A stretch of DNA of 64,000 bases from Clostridium sp. Marseille-P3244 (GCF_900120155.1 NZ_LT635549.1:2078688-2142687), one strand, 5' to 3'. Positions 8,014 to 16,498 are shown, counted from the first letter of the stretch. Made by a program: numbers and translations. The notes: generated by a model from the letters alone, not told the origin.

Positions 8014-9405
8014 TTGGCATCGCGGAAAAAGAAATCGATCAGTATTAAAAAATACCGTAACAGAAGAGAACTGAATTTGGGAATATTTCTTTTTGCCATT
8101 GTTTTTGTCTACCTTATTATTACAATTGTCATGTACTTTACCGGTGACAGGATATCTGTCTATGAAGTCAGAGAAGGCAGCATCGTAAGAGATAATTCAT
8201 ATACAGGTCTGATTATCCGGCAGGAGACAGCGGTAAACGCAGAAGCGGATGGATATATAAGCTATTATCAGAACGAAAACAGTAAGGTGAGGGCAGGCAC
8301 TAATATTTATGCACTTTCTCCCCAGAAACTGGAGACAGAGAGCAGCAAAGAAGAGACGGTCTCCGGAACACTGAGTCCAGAAGCAGAATCCGCAATGGTG
8401 CTCCAGATTCAGAATTTTAATGAAAATTATAGCGCTAATAATTTTTCGGCTGTCTATTCTCTGAAAAATGAAATTTCATCCACTCTTCAGAATGCTTTCA
8501 GCGATACGAAAATGAATCAGTTAGATGAGATTATTGCGTCCAGCGGACAGGACGTTTCATCCTACGCGACATCACAGGACGGGGTCGTGGCATTTACAGT
8601 AGATGGATTGGAATCTCTGACAAAGGATTCTTTTACGGCACAGAATTTTGATCGTTCAGAATATGAAAGTACGGTTCTGGCGGATCAGATGCAGATTTCT
8701 GCCGGGGATCCCGTTTACCGTCTGATCACAGATGAAGACTGGTCTGTCATTGTACAGCTTGACAGGGAGACAGCAGAAGAACTTAAGGCAGATGAGGTCA
8801 GCAGTATCCGGGTAAGGATCGATAAAGACAGTGAAACTCTCTGGGCAGATTTTTCCATAATCGAAAAAGACGGGGATTATTATGGATGTCTTGACTTCGA
8901 CAATTCTATGATACGCTATGCGGAAGAACGGTTCTTAAACGTGGAACTGATTCTGGAAGATGAAAGCGGGCTGAAGATACCAAAATCATCTGTTGTGGAA
9001 GAAAAGTTTTACATCATACCTCAGGATTATATCACAACAGGAGGAAACAGCACATCAGATGGCGTGATGGTCCAGGACAATAATGGAAATGTTACCTTTA
9101 CGCAGGTGGACATTTATGATATTTCAGAAGAGGGAGAAGCTTTTATAAGCAGGGATGACCTGGCTGAGGGAACCGAGATCGTGAAACCAGAATCATCCGA
9201 GACATATACGATCGGAAAAACGAAGACGCTGGAAGGTGTTTATAATATCAACAAAGGGTACGCCGTATTTAAAAAGGTAACTATTCTCTGTGAGAATGAT
9301 GAATATTATATCATTCAGGAGGGAGAGGATTACGGACTGTACAATTACGATCACATTGTGCAGGAGGGATCCAGCGTAGGGCCGGACGAAGTCGTATTTC
9401 AATAG
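8014..9405 (+). CDS. HlyD-like membrane-anchored adaptor protein
   Basis: The protein (463 residues) has a basic N-terminus, one membrane segment (about residues 23-45) and an extracytoplasmic part. The start of that part, ETAVNAEADGYISYY...NSKVRAGTNIY, resembles the biotinyl-lipoyl-like hairpin of HlyD-family periplasmic adaptor subunits, and the C-terminal third is beta-rich. The TTG at 8014 is chosen because AGGAGGTG lies 10 bases upstream. No ABC or RND transporter gene is nearby; instead the gene sits in front of yggS-sepF-ylmH, an arrangement I associate with Lachnospiraceae. A role at the cell envelope is likely, but export of any substrate is not shown. Confidence 0.7.
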   Translation: MASRKKKSISIKKYRNRRELNLGIFLFAIVFVYLIITIVMYFTGDRISVYEVREGSIVRDNSYTGLIIRQETAVNAEADGYISYYQNENSKVRAGTNIYALSPQKLETESSKEETVSGTLSPEAESAMVLQIQNFNENYSANNFSAVYSLKNEISSTLQNAFSDTKMNQLDEIIASSGQDVSSYATSQDGVVAFTVDGLESLTKDSFTAQNFDRSEYESTVLADQMQISAGDPVYRLITDEDWSVIVQLDRETAEELKADEVSSIRVRIDKDSETLWADFSIIEKDGDYYGCLDFDNSMIRYAEERFLNVELILEDESGLKIPKSSVVEEKFYIIPQDYITTGGNSTSDGVMVQDNNGNVTFTQVDIYDISEEGEAFISRDDLAEGTEIVKPESSETYTIGKTKTLEGVYNINKGYAVFKKVTILCENDEYYIIQEGEDYGLYNYDHIVQEGSSVGPDEVVFQ

Positions 9406-9423
9406 AAGGGAGCGATTTGTGAT

Positions 9424-10119
9424 ATGTTGAAAGAGAATCTGGAAGAGGTAGAAGAAAGGATACAGGCAGCCTGTCGTCGTGCCGGAAGAAGCCGCGGGGA
9501 AGTTACACTGATCGCTGTCAGCAAGACAAAACCTGCGGAGATGATAAAAGAAGCGTACGATCTTGGCATCCACACATTTGGTGAAAATAAGGTACAGGAG
9601 ATCAGAGATAAATATGAGATCCTTCCAAAAGACATTGAATGGCATATGATCGGTCATCTTCAGACAAACAAGGTAAAATATATTATAGATAAAGTAAAAC
9701 TTATTCATTCGGTGGATTCTCTGAAGCTGCTTAATACAGTGGAAAAGGAAGCGGAAAAACACGGACTGACAGCAGATATCCTTCTGGAGGTCAACGTGGC
9801 GGAAGAGGATACAAAATTCGGTTTAAAGGCTGAGGAGGTCTTCCCACTTGCAGAGAGGGCTGCGGCGCTTCCGCATGTCTGTCTGCGCGGTCTGATGACA
9901 GTTGCTCCTTTTGTTGAAAATCCAGAAAAAAACAGAACAATTTTCGCAAATTTACATAAATTATATGTTGACATTAAAGAAAAAAACATTGATAATGGTA
10001 CTGTGAGCATACTTTCGATGGGAATGACCAATGACTATGAAGTTGCGATCGAAGAGGGAGCTACCATGGTCCGCATAGGGACTGGTATCTTTGGGGCCAG
10101 GGACTACAGCACACGGTAA
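9424..10119 (+). CDS. yggS: YggS/PLPBP family pyridoxal phosphate homeostasis protein
   Basis: PLP-binding protein with an alanine-racemase-like TIM barrel and no known enzymatic activity; it buffers free PLP and affects amino-acid metabolism. The PLP-binding lysine is in AVSKTKP (residue 34). Other family motifs are FGENKVQE, WHMIGHLQTNK, and LSMGMTNDYEVAIEEGATMVRIG near the end (given here in pieces: LSMGMTNDYEVAI, GATMVRIGTGIFG). At 231 residues the length is normal. It is the B. subtilis ylmE equivalent and, as there, it precedes sepF. Confidence 0.93.
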   Translation: MLKENLEEVEERIQAACRRAGRSRGEVTLIAVSKTKPAEMIKEAYDLGIHTFGENKVQEIRDKYEILPKDIEWHMIGHLQTNKVKYIIDKVKLIHSVDSLKLLNTVEKEAEKHGLTADILLEVNVAEEDTKFGLKAEEVFPLAERAAALPHVCLRGLMTVAPFVENPEKNRTIFANLHKLYVDIKEKNIDNGTVSILSMGMTNDYEVAIEEGATMVRIGTGIFGARDYSTR

Positions 10120-10192
10120 GGTAGAGTGCCCGAACGGGAGTATAAAATAATAAAATTGTGCGGGGATATAAAGCACAAGAAGGAGTGTAAAA

Positions 10193-10735
10193 ATGGGTGT
10201 ATTTGATAAGTTTCTGGACATCATGAAACTGAACGACGATTATGATGACGACGACTTTTATGATGATGATGAGTATTTTGAAGATGAGGAATATGAAGAA
10301 AAACCCCATCGTCGTTCTCTGTTCGGAAAGAAAAATACAAAAGAAGATGATTATGAAGACTTCGATATGGAGGAAAAGAAGTTTCAGCCTTCAGCGGGCA
10401 ATAAAATAACGCCGATGAGACAACCGGCGGCCAGAAAAAGTGGAAATATGGAAGTCTGCGTGGTTAAGCCGACTTCTGTGGATGATTCCAGAGAAATTAC
10501 AGAAACATTGCTGTCAGGACGAACAGTGATCCTCAATCTGGAAGGAATGGATCTTGAGATCGCGCAGCGGATCATAGATTTTGTATCCGGCGCCACATTC
10601 GCCATCAGCGGAAACCTCCAGAAGATTTCCAATTATATCTTTCTTGTGACACCTACAAATGTGGATATTTCCGGGGATCTTCAGGATCTTCTGGGAGGCT
10701 CCATGGAAACACCGAGTGTCAGGGGACGGTTCTGA
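10193..10735 (+). CDS. sepF: Cell division protein SepF
   Basis: SepF binds the membrane through an N-terminal amphipathic helix and bundles FtsZ filaments, tethering the Z ring. Here residues 1-12 (MGVFDKFLDIMK) form the helix, residues about 15-60 are a very acidic linker with runs of Asp and Glu, and residues about 85-165 form the SepF core with TLLSGRTVILNLEGMD and the GATFAISGN region. An AAGGAG site precedes the ATG. The next gene, ylmH, begins 6 bases downstream, as in the ylm cluster of other Firmicutes. Confidence 0.94.
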   Translation: MGVFDKFLDIMKLNDDYDDDDFYDDDEYFEDEEYEEKPHRRSLFGKKNTKEDDYEDFDMEEKKFQPSAGNKITPMRQPAARKSGNMEVCVVKPTSVDDSREITETLLSGRTVILNLEGMDLEIAQRIIDFVSGATFAISGNLQKISNYIFLVTPTNVDISGDLQDLLGGSMETPSVRGRF

Positions 10736-10741
10736 CCTGAT

Positions 10742-11542
10742 ATGCAGAAGATGAACAAAGAGAAAGATGTCCGGCTTCTGGAAAAGCGTTTTACGGAACT
10801 TTCCAGGATCGCGTATCAGCGTGATATTATAACATATTCCGATTTTCTGGATCTGTATGAACAGAATATTTTACATACGCTGCCAAAAGATCTGTTATCT
10901 TCAAGATATATATCTTTTGGCGGCTATGATATGGCAGAGCGTCAGATGGCGGCATTCATCCCTGATGCTCTTTATTTACGTTACAGGAACGATCAGCCTT
11001 CTTTCGATACTTTGGATTATCCCTTTGATGTCCTTAAGATTTCTCCTCTGAACCGGAAATTTTCAGATCGGCTCTGTCACAGAGATTATCTGGGGGCAGT
11101 TTTAAATCTCGGGATCGAACGATGTAAGATCGGTGATATCCTTGCAGACGGAACTGATGCGCTGATTTTCGTCCATCGGGATTTAAAACAGCTGGTTTGT
11201 GAAGAGTTAGTAAGGGTACGTCATACGTCTGTCGTGACCTCCCAGATCGATCCCGGGGAGATCAATCTTTCTCCTGAATACAGAGAGATCAGAGGAACAG
11301 TGGCTTCTGTCCGTCTCGACAGTCTTCTGGGGCTGGCATTTTCTACTTCCCGTTCCCGAATGACCGGCCTGGTGGAAAGCGCTAAGGTTTATGTCAACGG
11401 CAGACTGGTCACAAGCAACGGGTATCAGCTTTCCGAAGGAGATGTGATCTCCGTACGGGGGATGGGAAAATTCCGATATGCGGAAGAAGGTTCCTGTACA
11501 AAAAAGAACAGGATCAGTGTCATAGTTCATCGATATGTTTAG
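10742..11542 (+). CDS. YlmH-type S4 domain RNA-binding protein
   Basis: YlmH family protein; in B. subtilis it has been linked to rescue of stalled translation through its S4 domain. The first 170 residues form the YlmH-specific region (SRIAYQRDIITYSDFLDL; FGGYDMAERQMAAFIPD), and residues about 185-250 form the S4 RNA-binding domain (RLDSLLGLAFSTSRS...VYVNGRLVTSNGYQL). It is placed between sepF and lspA. The ylmG (YggT) and divIVA genes that often flank it in Firmicutes are missing here. An alternative start at the second Met (10751) is possible because no strong ribosome site is seen. Confidence 0.87.
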   Translation: MQKMNKEKDVRLLEKRFTELSRIAYQRDIITYSDFLDLYEQNILHTLPKDLLSSRYISFGGYDMAERQMAAFIPDALYLRYRNDQPSFDTLDYPFDVLKISPLNRKFSDRLCHRDYLGAVLNLGIERCKIGDILADGTDALIFVHRDLKQLVCEELVRVRHTSVVTSQIDPGEINLSPEYREIRGTVASVRLDSLLGLAFSTSRSRMTGLVESAKVYVNGRLVTSNGYQLSEGDVISVRGMGKFRYAEEGSCTKKNRISVIVHRYV

Positions 11543-11574
11543 AATGTTCAATGAAAAGAAAGGTATCAGTAAAA

Positions 11575-12138
11575 ATGACGGGACATAAGAATACTTCCTC
11601 AACCATAAACCTGCTCAAAGTGTATGGACCGGCTTTTTCCGGATTTGTGGCAGCTCTTTTTTTTGATCAGTTTACAAAATATCTTGCAGTTTTCTGTCTT
11701 AAAGACAAACCCGCCCGCCCGGTTATAGACGGAGTCTTTGAATTCCGATACCTGGAAAACAGAGGCGCTGCTTTCGGCATAATGCAGAATAAACAGTACA
11801 TTTTTGTGGCAGGAGCGGTCCTGATCTGTATTGTTCTTCTTATTCTTTATCGCAGAATCCCCCCGGCAAAAAAATATATTCCGCTGCGTATATGCGCAGT
11901 TCTCCTGGCTGCGGGCGCGGCCGGGAATATGATTGACCGCATAAGATTTGACTATGTGATCGATTTCCTGTATTTTCGCCTGATTGATTTCCCGATTTTT
12001 AATGTGGCCGACTGTTATGTGGTGATATCCTGTATTGTGTTTGCGCTGCTTATATTGTTTTATTACAGAGATGAAGATGACTTTTCTTTTTTAAGAAAGA
12101 AAAATGGGCAGGAAGGAAAGAAGAAGCAAGATGGATAA
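11575..12138 (+). CDS. lspA: Lipoprotein signal peptidase (signal peptidase II)
   Basis: Membrane aspartyl protease that cleaves the signal peptide of prolipoproteins after lipid attachment. Four membrane segments are visible. The catalytic aspartates are in GNMIDRI and FNVADCYV, and the family motif YLENRGAAFGIMQ is present. I prefer the ATG at 11575, which has AAAGG at suitable spacing; an upstream in-frame ATG at 11551 has no ribosome site. The C-terminal 20 residues are highly charged. The gene overlaps the start of the next gene, an rluD-type pseudouridine synthase, the same pairing as lspA-ylyB in B. subtilis. Confidence 0.93.
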   Translation: MTGHKNTSSTINLLKVYGPAFSGFVAALFFDQFTKYLAVFCLKDKPARPVIDGVFEFRYLENRGAAFGIMQNKQYIFVAGAVLICIVLLILYRRIPPAKKYIPLRICAVLLAAGAAGNMIDRIRFDYVIDFLYFRLIDFPIFNVADCYVVISCIVFALLILFYYRDEDDFSFLRKKNGQEGKKKQDG

Positions 12139-13066
12139 AATGGACGAATTTAGGATTACAGTGTCCTTAAGCGGCGAGAGGATCGACAGATTTCTGAGCA
12201 GAGAACTCAGCAGCCTTTCGCGTTCCTATATCCAGAAATTGCTGAAAGAGGAACACATCCATGTTAATGGAAGTCCTGTTCGGGCAAATTACAAGATCAC
12301 TGAAGGCGATGAGATACAGATCTGTGTGCCTGAGCCGGAAACGATGGATATTCTGCCGGAGGATATTCCCCTTGACATTCTGTATGAAGACGAGGATATC
12401 CTGATCGTTAATAAACCCAAGAATATGGTAGTGCATCCCTCGCCGGGACATTACAGTCATACACTGGTTAACGCCGTATTATATCATTGTAAAGGGGAGC
12501 TTTCAGGGATCAACGGAGTTCTGCGGCCGGGGATCGTTCACCGTATTGATATGGACACCACCGGTTCCCTGATGATCTGCAAAAATGACAGATCTCATCA
12601 GATCCTTGCTCAGGAACTGAAAGAACATTCGATCACGAGACGCTATCATGCTATCGTCTGCGGAAATATAAAAGAAGATGCAGGGACTGTGAACGCGCCC
12701 ATAGGAAGACATCCGGTTGACAGGAAGAAAATGAGCACAAAGACAGCCAATGGAAGAAACGCAGTCACGCATTATCAGGTCCTGGAGCGGTTCGGAGACT
12801 ATACTTATATTGAGTGCTCTCTCGAGACCGGCCGGACTCATCAGATCCGCGTCCATATGGCAAGTATCGGGCATCCGGTGCTGGGTGATAAAGTATATGG
12901 ACCTTCCAGGTGTCCGTTTCATCTGGAGGGGCAGACGCTCCACGCAAAGATCCTGGGGTTTCGGCATCCATCCACCGGAGAATATATGGAATTCGACGCG
13001 CCCCTGCCTGAATATTTTACGGACCTTCTGGATACACTTCGGAAAAGATATCATTCCGGAAGATGA
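12131..13066 (+). CDS. RluA-family 23S rRNA pseudouridine synthase (RluD-like)
   Basis: Isomerises uridines in large-subunit rRNA to pseudouridine. It has an N-terminal S4 domain (about residues 10-75: RIDRFLSRELSSLSRSYIQ) and the RluA catalytic domain with the signature HRIDMDTTGSLMI, which holds the catalytic Asp, and TGRTHQIRVHMASIGHPVLGD near the end (pieces TGRTHQIRVHMA, GHPVLGDKVYG). The ATG at 12131 overlaps the lspA stop codon; the longer frame starting at 12104 would add nine charged residues not typical of the family. Length of 311 residues fits. Confidence 0.92.
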   Translation: MDKMDEFRITVSLSGERIDRFLSRELSSLSRSYIQKLLKEEHIHVNGSPVRANYKITEGDEIQICVPEPETMDILPEDIPLDILYEDEDILIVNKPKNMVVHPSPGHYSHTLVNAVLYHCKGELSGINGVLRPGIVHRIDMDTTGSLMICKNDRSHQILAQELKEHSITRRYHAIVCGNIKEDAGTVNAPIGRHPVDRKKMSTKTANGRNAVTHYQVLERFGDYTYIECSLETGRTHQIRVHMASIGHPVLGDKVYGPSRCPFHLEGQTLHAKILGFRHPSTGEYMEFDAPLPEYFTDLLDTLRKRYHSGR

Positions 13067-13094
13067 TTTCTTTTAATAAAATGAGAATTATACG

Positions 13095-13123
13095 TTGTAA
13101 TCATTAAGAATTTTAGCTATAAT
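13095..13123 (+). promoter_or_regulatory. Sigma-A promoter for the cytidylate-kinase-like gene
   Basis: TTGTAA (13095-13100), 17-base spacer, TATAAT (13118-13123), in the gap after the rluD-type gene. The predicted transcript starts about 80 bases before the ATG at 13215. Confidence 0.75.
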
Positions 13124-13214
13124 AGTCATATAAAATGTGATTGAGCAATTGTTTTTTATGCAAAATCACAGTTATATAAAATTAATTTGTTTGAGGCAAA
13201 GGAGTGAGACTGTT

Positions 13215-13862
13215 ATGAAAACAAATACGATTATTACTATCGGAAGAGAATTTGGCAGCGCCGGAAGAGAAATCGGTTATAAAGTCGCGGAAGCTTTCGA
13301 TATCAGGCTGTATGACAAAGAGCTGCTTGCCCGTGCGGCCAAAGAGAGCGGTATCTGTGAAGAAATATTCGAATCTCATGATGAAAAACCTACAAACAGT
13401 TTCCTGTATTCTCTTGTAATGGATACATATTCCATGGGTTACTCGGGAAATACATACACGGATATGCCAATCAATCATAAAGTCTTTCTTGCCCAGTTCG
13501 ACGCGATTAAAAAAATCGCGGATGAGGGCCCCTGTATCCTGGTCGGGCGGTGTGCGGATTACGCTCTGGAATCTTACAAGAATGTAGTCAGTGTATTTAT
13601 CCATGCAGATCTGAACGCCAGGATCCGCCGGATCGCCCGGATCTATGACCTGACGGACGCAAAAGCAAAGGAAATGATCCTTAAAACTGATAAAAAGAGA
13701 GCCAGCTATTATAACTATTACACAAATAAAAAATGGTCAGAGGCAGAAAGCTATGAACTCTGTCTGACCAGTTCCGAGCTTGGCATCGAAGGGACAGCCA
13801 AGGCCATTATAGATTATGTAAAGCTAAAAGAGAGTATCAAAAGAGAGGACCGGAAAATCTGA
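13215..13862 (+). CDS. Cytidylate kinase-like family protein
   Basis: Member of the cytidylate-kinase-like P-loop family (PF13189) that is common in Clostridia. The N-terminal ITIGREFGSAGREIG motif corresponds to the nucleotide-binding loop, followed by YDKELLARAAKESG; a second segment, GPCILVGRCADYAL, and the LID-like RIRRIARIYDL region are present. It differs from housekeeping Cmk, so the substrate is unknown. I use the ATG at 13215, preceded by AAAGGAG, rather than the upstream frame opening at 13137, which lies between promoter and ribosome site. It ends 6 bases before the convergent TtcA-like gene. Confidence 0.85.
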   Translation: MKTNTIITIGREFGSAGREIGYKVAEAFDIRLYDKELLARAAKESGICEEIFESHDEKPTNSFLYSLVMDTYSMGYSGNTYTDMPINHKVFLAQFDAIKKIADEGPCILVGRCADYALESYKNVVSVFIHADLNARIRRIARIYDLTDAKAKEMILKTDKKRASYYNYYTNKKWSEAESYELCLTSSELGIEGTAKAIIDYVKLKESIKREDRKI

Positions 13863-13868
13863 GAATAT

Positions 13869-14603
13869 TTATCGTGATCGGGGGATACGCTCCGGCCATC
13901 CGGAGATATTCCCGGTCACGATGGCGTGAAACATCCTTTCCCGGACTCCGGGATGTTCGATGTTGAGCTTTTTCAGTAATTCTTTGGCATACTCTCGTTT
14001 TGTGTAGCCATCTACGGGACATTTGCTCTTTACTACCGGTAGATCATATTTGTTTTTAAATCCGATCACATCCATTTCGTCGACAAACATCAGGGGACGA
14101 ATCACTGTCAGATCCATGCGGTCCAGATAGGTGCGGGGGGAGAAAGAGTGAAAACGGCCCTCGAAGATCAGGGAAAGCAGCATCGTCTCTATGATATCAT
14201 CTTTATGGTGAGCATAAGCCACCTTATTACAGCCCATTTCTTTTACAGCCTGATTCAGCGCGCCTTTACGCATTTTAGCACAGAGGGAACACGGATTACT
14301 CTCTTTGCGCACATGAAAAAGAATCTCATAAATGTCAGAATCCACGATCCTGTAGGGGATTTCCAGTTCACGGCATAGTTTTTCGATAGGAGTCAGATCA
14401 AAATTCTCAAACCCAAGGTCCACGGTTATGGCACTGAGTTCAAATTTTTCGGGATAGAAACGCTTCAGACCATGAAGGGCATAAAGAAGCGTCAAACTGT
14501 CTTTTCCTCCGGAAATGCCGACAGCAATATGGTCTCCCTCCTGAATCATGCCATATTCATCCACGGCTTTTCGTGTATAGCTCAACAAACGCTGTAAATC
14601 CAT
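13869..14603 (-). CDS. TtcA-family tRNA thiolation PP-loop ATPase
   Basis: ATP-dependent thiolase that adenylates a tRNA base before sulphur transfer; TtcA itself makes 2-thiocytidine at position 32. The PP-loop SGGKDS is at residues 31-36 and the CxxC pair NPCSLC near residue 105 matches the cysteines that bind the iron-sulphur cluster. HHKDDIIETMLLSL and a later cysteine (SKCPVDGYTKRE) are also conserved. At 244 residues it lacks extra C-terminal domains. An AAAGGAC site precedes the ATG. The exact modified base in this organism cannot be stated from the sequence. Confidence 0.85.
   Translation of the reverse strand: MDLQRLLSYTRKAVDEYGMIQEGDHIAVGISGGKDSLTLLYALHGLKRFYPEKFELSAITVDLGFENFDLTPIEKLCRELEIPYRIVDSDIYEILFHVRKESNPCSLCAKMRKGALNQAVKEMGCNKVAYAHHKDDIIETMLLSLIFEGRFHSFSPRTYLDRMDLTVIRPLMFVDEMDVIGFKNKYDLPVVKSKCPVDGYTKREYAKELLKKLNIEHPGVRERMFHAIVTGNISGWPERIPRSR
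13871..13922. terminator. Long imperfect hairpin at convergent gene ends
   Basis: An inverted repeat with arms 13871-13895 and 13900-13922 and a 4-base loop spans the 3' end of the TtcA-like gene, just past the stop of the cytidylate-kinase-like gene. The arms pair well with one bulge. There is no clear T-run, so a terminating role is inferred from position. Confidence 0.5.
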
Positions 14604-14640
14604 TATATTTTAAGTCCTTTCGTATTCTTTTTACAATGTA

Positions 14641-15705
14641 TCAAATTTCCCTCAGCCTGACGGCATCAGCGGCTTTTTTCCGCCGGTTTTCGTCAATGGC
14701 GGCATAATGTTTCTTTGTTGTATTTACGTCTTTATGGCCAAGCACATCTGCCACAAGATAAATGTCGCCGGTCTCTTTGTAAAGGGATGTACCATAGGTA
14801 CTTCGAAGTTTATGTGGCGTTATTTTTTTATTCGGAGTGATCCGGCGGGCATATTTCCTGACCATATTTTCAACAGCCTGTACCCCCATGCGTTTTCGCT
14901 GCGTAGAGAGGAAAAGAGCATTTTCATGTCCGGGCAGTGGGAGAGTGGTCTTTCTGGTCGTATACAGATAGCTCTTTAATGCCTGTTCCACTTCGTCTCC
15001 AAAATAGACCACCATCTCATTTCCGCCCTTACGAGTCACCTTGATCCCATTATTCTTAAAATCTACGTCCTGGATATCAAGGCCGACACACTCGGAAACT
15101 CGGATCCCGGTGCCCAGCATAAGGGTCAGGATCGCAAGATCGCGGGTCTTAGTCTTTTCAAAATAAGCCCTCCGCTGACCGGTAAGATCATCTCCTCCAT
15201 GATCCACATAATCAAGCAGTTTTGCCACTTCGTCGGTATCAAGACGTATAATTGCCTTTTCATGGAGCTTCGGCATATCTACAAGAAGCGTAGGATTCTT
15301 CGATATAGCCTGCCGTTTATAGAAATAACCGTAAAAGCTGCGGAGAGCAGACATTTTGCGCGCCAGTCCTTTCTCAGTATTCGTAATCTGACGATCGTCA
15401 CTGTGATATACTTTTAAATACTCCTGATATTCTTCAATATCCACCGGTTCCAGACGCTCAAGGTCAGAAAGAGAAAACTGATCTATCGTGTAATCCTTAT
15501 AGACCGGATTCTTCTCCATTAAAAAATGAAAAAATACCCTTATATCATATGCATAAGAAATGCGGGTCCTGGCTGATGTCGTGGGTTCAATGGCCCTGAA
15601 ATAATCTCTGGCGAAAGCCGGCAGCGTCTTCAGGATGGACCGCAGACGCAAAGTATTGTCAATATATTTTTGTTCATGATAAGTTTTCGTATCAGTTGTT
15701 CCCAT
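14641..15705 (-). CDS. Tyrosine recombinase, XerS-like
   Basis: Tyrosine-type site-specific recombinase of 354 residues. The N-terminal SAM-like DNA-binding domain covers about 40-150, and the catalytic domain shows GTGIRVSECVG (first Arg), the beta-hairpin lysine in TRKGGNE, HKLRSTYG (His and second Arg), GHKDVNTTKKHY with the His and the nucleophilic Tyr. Its length, the long N-terminal region and the extra catalytic-domain insert resemble single-protein XerS recombinases that act on dif-type sites. No prophage or integrative element is next to it, which favours a chromosomal housekeeping role such as dimer resolution. It has its own promoter. Confidence 0.85.
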   Translation of the reverse strand: MGTTDTKTYHEQKYIDNTLRLRSILKTLPAFARDYFRAIEPTTSARTRISYAYDIRVFFHFLMEKNPVYKDYTIDQFSLSDLERLEPVDIEEYQEYLKVYHSDDRQITNTEKGLARKMSALRSFYGYFYKRQAISKNPTLLVDMPKLHEKAIIRLDTDEVAKLLDYVDHGGDDLTGQRRAYFEKTKTRDLAILTLMLGTGIRVSECVGLDIQDVDFKNNGIKVTRKGGNEMVVYFGDEVEQALKSYLYTTRKTTLPLPGHENALFLSTQRKRMGVQAVENMVRKYARRITPNKKITPHKLRSTYGTSLYKETGDIYLVADVLGHKDVNTTKKHYAAIDENRRKKAADAVRLREI

Positions 15706-15759
15706 AACTGTTTACCTCTTGAGATTCTCGACAGATTCAAAATTCCCGGATACTTAAAA

Positions 15760-15788
15760 AGTATAACATATTATGGATTTTCTGTCCA
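15760..15788 (-). promoter_or_regulatory. Sigma-A promoter for the XerS-like recombinase
   Basis: On the - strand: TGGACA (15788-15783), 17-base spacer, TATACT (15765-15760), about 55 bases before the start codon. Confidence 0.72.
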
Positions 15789-15836
15789 TATCTTTTGGAA
15801 AAATCAGTATTTGTCGTATAGATTAATCTGTATATA

Positions 15837-15890
15837 GGACAGGCCAGAATATGCTCTCCTTCATTAGATAAGACATATTCTGGCCTGTCC
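15837..15890. terminator. Perfect 17-bp inverted repeat downstream of yneA-like gene
   Basis: Arms 15837-15853 and 15874-15890 are perfectly complementary, with a 20-base loop. It lies 38 bases past the stop of the LysM gene and ahead of the recombinase promoter. No T-run follows on either strand, so it may be a terminator, a transcript-stabilising structure or a protein-binding palindrome. Confidence 0.5.
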
Positions 15891-15927
15891 GGGAGTATAT
15901 ATATCAATACATGGGTGTATATTGATA

Positions 15928-16269
15928 TCAATTACTGTATGCGATGATCAGATTTTGTCCGGCCTGTATGTTATCTGTTGTAAGTCCGTTCATATCTTTA
16001 AGGACTTCTACATAAACGGCTGTGGAATCATATCCGGAAGGCATTGTGTCCTCTGCAATATCCCACAATGTATCTCCGGGCTGTATCTCAACACTTTTGT
16101 AATATGTATAGGCCGTTTCAGCTCTGTTCTCATGCGCATAAACAAAAAATGTACTGAAAGTCAGGCACACACAAAGAATCACAAAAAATCCGGCAGCTAT
16201 CCTCCGAGTACGCTTTTGAGTCTTATGTTTTGCGGCGGACCTTCTCTTTTCTTCATTTGTTTTTTTCAT
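15928..16269 (-). CDS. YneA-like LysM protein, probable SOS cell-division inhibitor
   Basis: A 113-residue protein with a basic N-terminal tail, one membrane segment (about 26-45) and an extracellular LysM domain (about 60-110: VEIQPGDTLWDIAEDTM...NIQAGQNLIIAY). This architecture, and divergent placement next to lexA, match YneA of B. subtilis, which delays division during the SOS response. The shared gap contains several LexA-box matches, so it is expected to be repressed by LexA. A GGGGAG site precedes the ATG. Function is inferred from architecture and context; sequence identity to YneA outside LysM is low. Confidence 0.82.
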   Translation of the reverse strand: MKKTNEEKRRSAAKHKTQKRTRRIAAGFFVILCVCLTFSTFFVYAHENRAETAYTYYKSVEIQPGDTLWDIAEDTMPSGYDSTAVYVEVLKDMNGLTTDNIQAGQNLIIAYSN

Positions 16270-16397
16270 GATCTTTTCTCCCCTTTTCGGAATAGCGTTC
16301 CGTTTATCCGGAATAATCTTTTCTTTCCTGAGTTAATTCCCGTATTTCCCGCATCCGGTAAATAAAAAATGTGATCGTATACAAGTATGCATTACAC

Positions 16398-16411
16398 AGA
16401 ACATGTATTCG
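16398..16411. promoter_or_regulatory. Putative LexA (SOS) box 1
   Basis: Matches the Firmicutes consensus CGAAC-N4-GTTCG except for one base in each half (AGAAC-ATGT-ATTCG). Closest to the yneA-like gene. Confidence 0.7.
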
Positions 16412-16413
16412 CC

Positions 16414-16427
16414 AGAACAATTGTTCT
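16414..16427. promoter_or_regulatory. Putative LexA (SOS) box 2
   Basis: AGAAC-AATT-GTTCT, a perfect palindrome around GAAC-N4-GTTC. It is two bases from box 1. Confidence 0.8.
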
Positions 16428-16447
16428 ATATTTGCCATTATACAGCA

Positions 16448-16461
16448 CGAACGTTTGTTTG
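16448..16461. promoter_or_regulatory. Putative LexA (SOS) box 3
   Basis: CGAAC-GTTT-GTTTG, one mismatch to the consensus CGAAC-N4-GTTCG. Confidence 0.78.
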
Positions 16462-16474
16462 TCAACAAAGAAAT

Positions 16475-16488
16475 CGAACATATTTTCG
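16475..16488. promoter_or_regulatory. Putative LexA (SOS) box 4
   Basis: CGAAC-ATAT-TTTCG, one mismatch to the consensus. It lies just upstream of the lexA -35 element. A weaker fifth match (GCAAC-AAGT-GTTTG, 16488-16501) overlaps that -35. Confidence 0.75.
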
Positions 16489-16498
16489 CAACAAGTGT

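Noticed and set aside
14641-15705. Recombinase as sign of an integrated element
   Set aside because: No attachment-site repeats, excisionase or phage genes nearby; the neighbours are housekeeping genes.
15837-15890. Possible dif-type site for the XerS-like recombinase
   Set aside because: dif sites have about 11-bp arms around a 6-8-bp centre; this palindrome has 17-bp arms and a 20-base loop. Kept only as a hairpin.
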